Source of the DNA: Collinsella sp.
GTDB lineage: Bacteria; Actinomycetota; Coriobacteriia; Coriobacteriales; Coriobacteriaceae
Direction of reading: 5' to 3'
NCBI GenBank assembly: GCA_019425005.1
Contig: JAHYYK010000064.1
Location: 1 to 11,490, forward strand
Length of the DNA stretch: 11,490 bases
Each line of letters opens with the position of its first letter. Position 1 is the stretch's first letter. The notes beneath the pieces are model-generated. The model did not search any database. It saw only the letters and a program-made list of their open reading frames with translations, and had not been told where the DNA came from. Shown in pieces: positions 6,710 through 11,490 of the stretch. The position numbers were made by a program, and so were the translations under genes.

Positions 6710-7611
6710 TCGAAAGCACCTACCAGTTCGTTGATGTCCTTCACGCCTTGGGACTCAGCCCAGGCCTCGAGCTCGTGCGCGATCTTGAGCGAAGCGCACG
6801 GATCGACGAAGTTGGCCATGCCGACCGACACGCAGGTGGCGCCGGCCAGGATAAACTCAGCCGCATCCTCGCCGGTCATGACACCGCCGACACCGTTGAT
6901 GGGGATATCGACGGCCTGGGCAACCTCCCAGACCATGCGCACGGCGATGTGGTGGCACAGCGGGCCCGAAAGGCCGCCCTTGGGCTTGGCCACGCGGGAC
7001 TTGCGGGTATGGACGTCGATGGCCATGCCCTGGATGGAGTTGATGACTGAAAGGCCGTCGGCGCCGGCAGCCTCGAGGGCCTTGGCGATCTCGGCGACGT
7101 TGACCGGAGCCATCTTCACGAACAGCGGCTTATCGGTCACCTTGCGGCAGGCAGCCATAACGGAAGAGGCGCCCTCGGGCGTGGAGCCCATGGCGGCACC
7201 GCCGGCGGCGATATTAGGGCAGCTCACGTTGATCTCGTAGCCGGCAGCCCAGGGGCACAGCTCGACATACATCTCGAGTGCGCGGACAAACTCGTCAACG
7301 GAGTGGCCGGCAACCTGACAGATGACCTGGCAGCCGTCCTTGGACAGCTGTTCGAGCCACGGACCGGACTCGCGGGCAAAGGCGGCCACGCCGGGGTTCT
7401 GAAGGCCCACGGAGTTGATCATACCGCCGGGAATCTCGGCCATGCGGGGCGCGGGATTGCCGGGCCAGGGCTCGGCAGCGCAACCCTTGGTGGTGATGGC
7501 ACCCAGCTGGGAGACATCAAAGAAGTTCTGGAACTGCCAGCCGTAGCCAAAGGTACCGGCTGCGGTGTTGATGGGGTTTTGCATCTTGACGCCGCCGAAA
7601 TCGACGGCCAT
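6703..7611 (-). CDS. pyrD: Dihydroorotate dehydrogenase B, catalytic subunit (class 1B)
   Basis: A 302-residue FMN TIM-barrel enzyme oxidising dihydroorotate to orotate. It has NTAAGTFGYG (15-24), NSVGLQNPG (66-74), NVSCPN (128-133) with the class 1 active-site cysteine at 131, VKMAP (165-169), INSIQGMAID (190-199), GGLSGP (212-217) and NGVGG (239-243). The active-site Cys (class 2 uses Ser) and the adjacent pyrK show the NAD-linked class 1B heterotetramer, suited to anaerobic life. The ATG at 7611 starts right at the conserved N-terminus but lacks a clear ribosome site. GTG at 7626 (overlapping the pyrK TAG) or GTG at 7617 would add 5 or 2 residues. The much longer upstream frame overlaps pyrK heavily and is not real. 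Confidence 0.95.
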   Translation of the reverse strand: MAVDFGGVKMQNPINTAAGTFGYGWQFQNFFDVSQLGAITTKGCAAEPWPGNPAPRMAEIPGGMINSVGLQNPGVAAFARESGPWLEQLSKDGCQVICQVAGHSVDEFVRALEMYVELCPWAAGYEINVSCPNIAAGGAAMGSTPEGASSVMAACRKVTDKPLFVKMAPVNVAEIAKALEAAGADGLSVINSIQGMAIDVHTRKSRVAKPKGGLSGPLCHHIAVRMVWEVAQAVDIPINGVGGVMTGEDAAEFILAGATCVSVGMANFVDPCASLKIAHELEAWAESQGVKDINELVGAFEC

Positions 7612-7625
7612 GTTCACGGTACCCA

Positions 7626-8417
7626 CTAGAAGACCACCACCTTGGAAGCATCGAACACGGGGCCGCACATGCAGGCGCCCTTCATACCGTCGACCGTCTC
7701 GACATTGCAGGTGTTGCAGGCGCCAAAGCCGCAGCTCATCATGCGCTCGAGCGACACCTCGCAGTACGCGCCGGCCTCGGCGGCAGCGGCGGCGACCTTC
7801 TTCATCATGACGGCGGGGCCGCAGCTGGCCACATAGTCGTAGCCGCCCTCGCCGAGCAGCTCGGATGCCGGGTCGGTGCAAAAACCGTGCGTGCCCAGCG
7901 TGCCATCATCGGTGCACACGTTAACCGTATCGCACAGCGCGCGGAACTCATCGACGCCCACGGCCTTGGACGCGGTGCCAAAGCCCAGGCACACGTCGAC
8001 GGCTACACCCTGCTCGGCAAGCTTGTCGGCAAGGCACAGCACGGGCGGAACACCGATGCCACCGGCGACGAGCAGGGCCTTCCTGGTGCCCTCGGGTACC
8101 ATCCAGCCACGGCCACCGGGGCCCAGCAGGTTAGAGGTGGAGCCAGGGCCCATCTGGGACAAACGACGGGTATCGTCGCCCACGACGGCGTACCACAGCT
8201 CGACGGTGCCAGCCTCGGCGTCGGCGCGGTAGTAGCTCAGGGGCACGCGAAGCAGCGAGGACGCATCGCCGGGTACGGCGATGTTCACAAACTGACCGGG
8301 CTTGAGCGCACTTGCAAGCTTGGGGGCCGAGATGACGAGCGAGAAGATGCCGTCGGCAATCTCCCGGTTCGAGACGACCTCGAAGTCGTGCATGCGTGCA
8401 GTGGAAGGTGTGGGCAT
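7626..8417 (-). CDS. pyrK: Dihydroorotate dehydrogenase B, electron transfer subunit
   Basis: A 263-residue FAD and [2Fe-2S] subunit that passes electrons from PyrD's FMN to NAD+. The N-terminal flavin-binding barrel (about 10-105) includes RVPLSYYR (57-64), a form of the family RxPxS motif. The NAD-binding part has VAGGIGVPP (117-125) and YVASCGPAVMMKKV (195-208). The iron-sulfur motif has cysteines 229, 234, 237 and 249 (C-x4-C-x2-C-x11-C) before GPVF; an extra Cys251 replaces the usual acidic residue. The ATG at 8417 was chosen because GGAG lies 5 nt upstream; another in-frame Met 8 codons later is also possible. Its stop overlaps the region of the pyrD start. A 92-nt gap with two hairpins separates it from pyrC, the loosest junction in the operon. 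Confidence 0.95.
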   Translation of the reverse strand: MPTPSTARMHDFEVVSNREIADGIFSLVISAPKLASALKPGQFVNIAVPGDASSLLRVPLSYYRADAEAGTVELWYAVVGDDTRRLSQMGPGSTSNLLGPGGRGWMVPEGTRKALLVAGGIGVPPVLCLADKLAEQGVAVDVCLGFGTASKAVGVDEFRALCDTVNVCTDDGTLGTHGFCTDPASELLGEGGYDYVASCGPAVMMKKVAAAAAEAGAYCEVSLERMMSCGFGACNTCNVETVDGMKGACMCGPVFDASKVVVF

Positions 8418-8432
8418 AGACGCTCCAATCCC

Positions 8433-8489
8433 CCATGCGGTTGCATGGTCCAAACGAACAGAAAGCGCGGCACCGCAAGGGCGCCGCGC
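8433..8489 (-). other. Two hairpins in the pyrC-pyrK gap
   Basis: On the transcribed (minus) strand, GCGCGGC (8489-8483) pairs with GCCGCGC (8471-8465), with a possible inner CC/GG extension, and is followed by TTTCTGTTCGTTT. Further on, CCATGC (8448-8443) pairs with GCATGG (8438-8433) around a 4-nt loop, ending 6 nt before the pyrK GGAG. The first resembles a weak terminator or an mRNA-processing or stability hairpin and could lower expression of pyrKDF relative to pyrRBC. The poor U-tract argues against a full stop. Confidence 0.4.
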
Positions 8490-8509
8490 ACAAAAGCGAT
8501 AAGGCTATG

Positions 8510-9799
8510 CTAGCAGATGCAGCCGTCGGCAAGCGTCTGCTTACCGCCGACAAACACATCGGTGGCACGACCGGTGAGCGTGCGGCCGGCAAAACCGGAG
8601 TTCTCGGCGCGCGACTCGTAACCGTCCTCGCCAACCGTCCAGGTGGCGGACGCGTCGAACACGGTCAGGTCGGCAACGGAGCCCGCCTTGACCTGAACCT
8701 GGTCGAGACCCAGGATCTCACGCGGCTTGATGGCCATGAGCTCGACCATGCGGCCCATGCTCATCTTGCCCGTGTTGACCAGCTCGGTGAGTACGAGCGA
8801 CAGCGAGGTCTCGAGGCCGATCATACCAAAGGGCGCAAGCTCGAACTCACGGGCCTTCTCCCACGGGGTGTGAGGAGCGTGATCGGTGACGATAACGTCG
8901 ACGGTGCCGTCGATGACGCCCTGACGGATGGCCTCGGCATCCTCCTCGGTGCGCAGCGGCGGATTGACCTTGAGCGAGGTGTTGTAGGTCTCGTCCAAGT
9001 CGTTCTCGGTCAGAAACATGTGGTGCGGGGTGGCCTCGCAGGTCACCTGGACGCCAGCGGCCTTACCGGCACGCACGAGCTCGAGACCGTGAGCGGTGGA
9101 GATGTGCTGGATGTGCAGCTTGGCACCGGTCAGCTTGGCGATCTCGATGTCGCGGGCGATCTGGAGCTCCTCGCCGGCAGCCGGCCAGCCCTCGAGAGCC
9201 AGACGGGTCGAGACCTTGCCCTCGTTGATCTGGCCGTGGCCGACCAGGTCCTCGTCCTGGCAATGGCTCATAAAGACCTTGCCGAACATCTTGCCGTAGT
9301 CCATGCAGCGACGGAGCATACCCGCGCCCTGCACGCCGCGACCGTCGTCGGTGAAGGCGACGGCGCCGTGGGCGACCATATCGCCCATCTCGGACATGGC
9401 CTCGCCCTTAAGACCGCGGGTCATGGCGCCCGACGGATAGACGCGGCAGTGACCGACCTCGGCAGCGCGGGACTTGACGAACTCCACGACGGTGCCGTTA
9501 TCGGTGACGGGATCGGTGTTGGGCATGGCGCACACGCCGGTAAAGCCGCCCTTGGCAGCTGCGCGGGTGCCGCTCTCGATGTCCTCTTTGACCTCGTAGC
9601 CGGGCTCGCGAAGGTGAACGTGCATATCCACCAGGCCAGGGACGAGGTACTTGCCGGAAAGGTCGCGGACCTCGGCTCCCTCGACGGCGAGATTCTCGCC
9701 GACCTCGGCGATCTTGTCGCCGTCAATCAGGACGTCAACGACACCGTCAAGCTCGACGGACGGGTCGACGACGTGGGCGTTCTTAAGAAGCAAGGCCAT
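8510..9799 (-). CDS. pyrC: Dihydroorotase (class I)
   Basis: A 429-residue zinc amidohydrolase that cyclises N-carbamoyl-aspartate to dihydroorotate. Metal and substrate residues are visible: DMHVHLREPG (58-67, His60 and His62), GGFTGVCAMPNT (84-95), FTDDGRGV (149-156), SHCQDEDL (178-185, His179), HIQHIST (229-235, His232), TCEATPHH (253-260) and VTDHAPH (304-310, Asp306). These place it in the long class I type of Bacillus and other Gram-positives, and all metal ligands are present. The ATG at 9799 has GGAGG 8 nt upstream and overlaps the 3' end of pyrB by 17 nt; the frame continues upstream inside pyrB but those codons do not resemble dihydroorotase. It lies between pyrB and pyrK in the operon. 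Confidence 0.96.
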   Translation of the reverse strand: MALLLKNAHVVDPSVELDGVVDVLIDGDKIAEVGENLAVEGAEVRDLSGKYLVPGLVDMHVHLREPGYEVKEDIESGTRAAAKGGFTGVCAMPNTDPVTDNGTVVEFVKSRAAEVGHCRVYPSGAMTRGLKGEAMSEMGDMVAHGAVAFTDDGRGVQGAGMLRRCMDYGKMFGKVFMSHCQDEDLVGHGQINEGKVSTRLALEGWPAAGEELQIARDIEIAKLTGAKLHIQHISTAHGLELVRAGKAAGVQVTCEATPHHMFLTENDLDETYNTSLKVNPPLRTEEDAEAIRQGVIDGTVDVIVTDHAPHTPWEKAREFELAPFGMIGLETSLSLVLTELVNTGKMSMGRMVELMAIKPREILGLDQVQVKAGSVADLTVFDASATWTVGEDGYESRAENSGFAGRTLTGRATDVFVGGKQTLADGCIC

Positions 9800-10727
9800 T
9801 ATCGGCACCTCCAAGCAGCAGATACAGGATAGCCATACGCACGCAGATACCGGCGTAGACCTGCTCCAGGATGACGGAGCGTTGCGGGTGGTCGGCCATA
9901 TAGGAGTCGAACTCGACGCCGCGGTTGATGGGGCCCGGGTGGCAGATGATCGCATCGGGCTTCATGAGCTTCTCGCGGTCCTTGGTCAGGCCGAAGAGCT
10001 TGTGGTACTCGCGAATGGTCGGGAACGGGGCGCCCTCGAGGCGCTCCTGCTGCACGCGCAGCATATAGACGACGTCCAGCTCGGGCAGGACGGAATCGAG
10101 GTCGCTCGTCACGTGGTCGCAGCCCAGGACCTCGGGCGCCGGCGGCAACAGCGTGCCGGGGGCGACGGCGTAGGTCTCGCAGCCCATGATCTTAAGGGCG
10201 GGAATCAGCGAGCCGCAGACACGGGAGTGCGCGATATCGCCGACGACAGCGACCTTCAGACCGTGGAAGTCACCCTTGTGCTCCCAGATGGTGTACAGGT
10301 CGAGCAGGGCCTGCGTGGGATGGTTGTGCTTGCCGTCGCCGGCGCAGATGACGCTCGCGGGCGAGTTCTGCGTGACGATGTAGGGAGCACCGGCGTGCTT
10401 ATCGCGCACGACGATGCAGTCGATCTTATAGGCGTTGAGGGTCTCGACGGTGTCGACGAGGCTCTCGCCCTTGACCGTGGAGGTCGAGGAGCCGCCAAAG
10501 TTGAGGCTGTCGGCCGAAAGACGCTTCTCGGCGAGCTCGAAGGAGCTACGGGTGCGCGTCGAGGGCTCGTTGAACATGTTGACGATGGTCTTACCCTTGA
10601 GCGTGGGGACCTTCTTGATCGCACGCTCGTTGACCTCAGAGAACGCCTTGGCGGTCTCGAGGATGAGCTTGATGTCCTCTTCGGAGTACTCGGTAATGTC
10701 GATCAGGTGCTTATGGTTGAACGCCAC
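9783..10727 (-). CDS. pyrB: Aspartate carbamoyltransferase catalytic subunit
   Basis: A 314-residue enzyme condensing carbamoyl phosphate and aspartate, the committed step of the pathway. It has the carbamoyl-phosphate loop NEPSTRTRSSFE (53-64), KGESLVDT (86-93), DGKHNHPTQALLDLYT (131-146), VVGDIAHSRV (161-170) and CHPGPINRG (262-270). No pyrI regulatory gene is present, so it is probably the unregulated trimer, with control at the leader through PyrR or attenuation. The start is chosen as GTG at 10727, because GGGAGGTGAG ends 7 nt upstream and the protein then begins MAFNHKHLIDIT, a family-like N-terminus. A GTG at 10739, 4 codons earlier, lies on that ribosome site and would overlap pyrR by 8 nt. 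The 3' end overlaps pyrC. Confidence 0.96.
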   Translation of the reverse strand: MAFNHKHLIDITEYSEEDIKLILETAKAFSEVNERAIKKVPTLKGKTIVNMFNEPSTRTRSSFELAEKRLSADSLNFGGSSTSTVKGESLVDTVETLNAYKIDCIVVRDKHAGAPYIVTQNSPASVICAGDGKHNHPTQALLDLYTIWEHKGDFHGLKVAVVGDIAHSRVCGSLIPALKIMGCETYAVAPGTLLPPAPEVLGCDHVTSDLDSVLPELDVVYMLRVQQERLEGAPFPTIREYHKLFGLTKDREKLMKPDAIICHPGPINRGVEFDSYMADHPQRSVILEQVYAGICVRMAILYLLLGGADNGLAS

Positions 10728-10731
10728 GGTA

Positions 10732-11316
10732 CTACTCACCTCCCAGCGGCGCGGAGCCCACGTGGGAACCCGGCGCGACGTCGTTAATCTCGACGGCGGT
10801 GTGGCCGTCGACTTCCTTCATATATAGGTGCACGTTCTCCTCATGCGACGAGGGAACGTTCTTGCCGACAAAGTCCGGCGAGATGGGGAGCTCGCGGTGA
10901 CCGCGGTCAACGAGAACTGCCAGCTCAATACGGCTCGGACGGCCCAGGTCCATGACGGCGTCCAGAGCAGCGCGGATGGTACGACCCGTGTACAGGATGT
11001 CGTCCACCAGCACGACGCGCTTGCCGTCGACGCTAAAGGGAATGTTGGTGGCGTGGATCGCGGGAGCGAAATTGGTCGCATAGTCATCGCGGTAGAAGCT
11101 GATGTCCAGGCTGCCGAGCGGAACTTCGACGCCCTCGATCTCCTTGATCTCCTCGGCGAGCTTCTTTGCCAGAAGGTCGCCGCGCGTGACGATGCCGACC
11201 AGAGCGAGGTCTTCACAGCCCTCGTTGCGCTCGAGAATCTCGTGCGCGATGCGGGTCATCGCTCGATTGACGGCGGTCTCGTCCATGATGACCGCCTTGG
11301 GGGAAGTCGTGCCCAT
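10732..11316 (-). CDS. pyrR: PyrR bifunctional regulator / uracil phosphoribosyltransferase
   Basis: A 194-residue protein of the PyrR family. In Gram-positives PyrR binds pyr mRNA when UMP is plentiful and favours termination or blocks translation; it often also makes UMP from uracil and PRPP. The PRPP loop VVLVDDILYTGRT (101-113) and the PyrR signature DRGHRELPISPDFVGKNVPSS (137-157) are both clear, as is FYRDD (74-78). As first gene of the operon it would regulate its own transcript through the leader at 11317-11466. The ATG at 11316 has AAGGAG 4 nt upstream. The gene ends 4 nt before the preferred pyrB start, so coupling is likely. Confidence 0.95.
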   Translation of the reverse strand: MGTTSPKAVIMDETAVNRAMTRIAHEILERNEGCEDLALVGIVTRGDLLAKKLAEEIKEIEGVEVPLGSLDISFYRDDYATNFAPAIHATNIPFSVDGKRVVLVDDILYTGRTIRAALDAVMDLGRPSRIELAVLVDRGHRELPISPDFVGKNVPSSHEENVHLYMKEVDGHTAVEINDVAPGSHVGSAPLGGE

Positions 11317-11328
11317 CGATCTCCTTCC

Positions 11329-11436
11329 TCACATGTCTTGACTGCTGACACAGTCAAAAAAATAGATGCCCGACCGCTTAAAGCGGACCAGACACCCACA
11401 GGAAAGGCTGCTCGCATGGCAGCTATGTAATTCCAT
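11329..11436 (-). CDS. Possible leader peptide running through the pyr attenuator
   Basis: A 35-codon frame starts ATG at 11436, begins MELHSCHASSL, reads straight through the terminator hairpin and its seven T residues (RSGIYFFDC), and stops at TGA 11331-11329, 12 nt before pyrR. Its stop touches the pyrR ribosome site, a layout that would allow coupling. The E. coli pyrBI leader peptide also spans its terminator. Against it, there is no well-placed Shine-Dalgarno sequence: the nearest purine run, AAAGGGG, is about 14 nt upstream and in competing stems. No family is recognised. The frame is open, but translation is speculative. Confidence 0.25.
   Translation of the reverse strand: MELHSCHASSLSCGCLVRFKRSGIYFFDCVSSQDM
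11356..11398 (-). terminator. Intrinsic terminator (attenuator) in the pyr leader
   Basis: On the minus strand a long stem forms between 11398-11383 and 11377-11363, with core CCGC/GCGG, one mismatch, one bulged G and several G-U pairs. It is followed at once by seven T residues (11362-11356). It lies about 40 nt before the pyrR ATG and downstream of the promoter, the classic position of an attenuator. Its 5' arm is the segment also claimed by the upstream antiterminator. Confidence 0.8.
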
Positions 11437-11453
11437 GTGGGTATCTCGTACCC
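11391..11453 (-). promoter_or_regulatory. Antiterminator / anti-antiterminator region of the pyr leader
   Basis: On the RNA, GAUACCCACA (11445-11436) can pair with UGUGGGUGUC (11400-11391) over 10 bp (one G-U), enclosing a GGAA/UUCC extension and a GCUGC/GCAGC hairpin (11423-11419 with 11411-11407). This uses the 5' arm of the terminator, so the two cannot coexist. Upstream, GGGUA (11453-11449) can instead pair with UACCC (11443-11439) around a CGAGA loop, which would break the antiterminator. The three-way arrangement is what a PyrR-type attenuator needs. I do not see the published PyrR-binding consensus (UCCNGNGAGG-like), so the sensor is unresolved. Confidence 0.6.
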
Positions 11454-11471
11454 CTTTAATGGTCAAGGGAT

Positions 11472-11477
11472 AGTGTA
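11472..11477 (-). promoter_or_regulatory. -10 element of the pyr operon promoter (partial)
   Basis: TACACT on the minus strand (11477-11472) matches 4 of 6 -10 positions, including the key TA...T. The expected transcript start is near 11465, giving a leader of about 150 nt to the pyrR ATG. The -35 box would fall just beyond the window edge and cannot be checked. TTGACC at 11466-11461 was considered as a -35 but has no good -10 at the right distance. Confidence 0.4.
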
Positions 11478-11490
11478 GCCAACCTCGAGC

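Noticed and set aside
7612..7881. N-terminal extension of pyrD by 90 codons
   Set aside because: The added residues are an Arg/Gly-rich out-of-frame reading of pyrK's iron-sulfur region and do not resemble dihydroorotate dehydrogenase.
8435..9832. Plus-strand open frame of 465 codons opposite pyrC
   Set aside because: It mirrors pyrC codon structure, gives a low-complexity His/Gly/Asp-rich product and has no ribosome site or motif.
9800..9955. N-terminal extension of pyrC by 52 codons
   Set aside because: It is pyrB sequence read in another frame. The internal ATG has a GGAGG site and begins the conserved amidohydrolase N-terminus.
9651..10787. Plus-strand open frame of 378 codons opposite pyrB
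   Set aside because: Shadow of pyrB and the start of pyrC, with no domain resemblance.
11461..11466. TTGACC as the -35 box of the pyr promoter
   Set aside because: No acceptable -10 lies 16-18 nt downstream (TACCCA only), and such a start would remove the upstream leader hairpin.
1..11490. CRISPR arrays, insertion sequences, tRNA or rRNA genes, toxin-antitoxin or defence genes
   Set aside because: No regularly spaced repeats, transposase-like proteins, terminal inverted repeats, cloverleaf-like segments or such proteins were seen on either strand.

Overview
The window is a stretch of bacterial chromosome with every convincing gene on the minus strand, so transcription reads from position 11490 towards 1. 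The DNA looks G+C-rich by eye. An actinobacterial integration host factor (mIHF) sits between pyrF and gmk-rpoZ, and there is a PyrR-led pyrimidine operon with a class 1B (PyrK-dependent) dihydroorotate dehydrogenase. Together these suggest an anaerobic actinobacterium of the class Coriobacteriia, with a Collinsella-like gut organism the best guess. The host assignment is an inference from protein resemblance and gene order, not a database result.

Region 1 (11490 to 5993) is the de novo UMP operon pyrR-pyrB-pyrC-pyrK-pyrD-pyrF. It starts with a partial promoter at the window edge. Next comes a roughly 150-nt leader holding a strong intrinsic terminator and a mutually exclusive antiterminator, followed by six tightly packed or overlapping genes. 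They supply aspartate transcarbamoylase, dihydroorotase, both subunits of an NAD-linked dihydroorotate dehydrogenase, OMP decarboxylase and the PyrR regulator. carAB and pyrE, needed for carbamoyl phosphate and for orotate phosphoribosylation, are not in the window.

Region 2 (5992 to 5754) is a 239-nt intergenic stretch. It holds a long imperfect hairpin that may be a small plus-strand RNA or the 3' end of the pyr transcript, and a near-perfect palindrome overlapping the likely mihF promoter.

Region 3 (5753 to 3343) is mihF-gmk-rpoZ-thiI, with junctions of 0, 5 and 0 nt: a nucleoid protein, guanylate kinase, RNA polymerase omega and the tRNA 4-thiouridine/thiamine sulfurtransferase. It ends at a clear 13-bp terminator hairpin. 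Region 4 (3207 to 1) begins with a candidate promoter with a 12-bp palindrome in its spacer. It carries comEA and comEC (DNA uptake), overlapping by an ATGA, and then the first codons of what looks like holA behind its own promoter.

The order pyrR-pyrB-pyrC ... pyrF-mihF-gmk-rpoZ matches the mycobacterial order as I recall it, with pyrK-pyrD where carAB sits there and thiI where coaBC-metK sits. The genes themselves are ordinary housekeeping genes. The parts that deserve a second look are non-coding: the pyr leader (with a small ORF running through its terminator), the 5890-5947 hairpin, and the palindromes before mihF and comEA. I see no mobile element, CRISPR array, defence gene, tRNA or rRNA.
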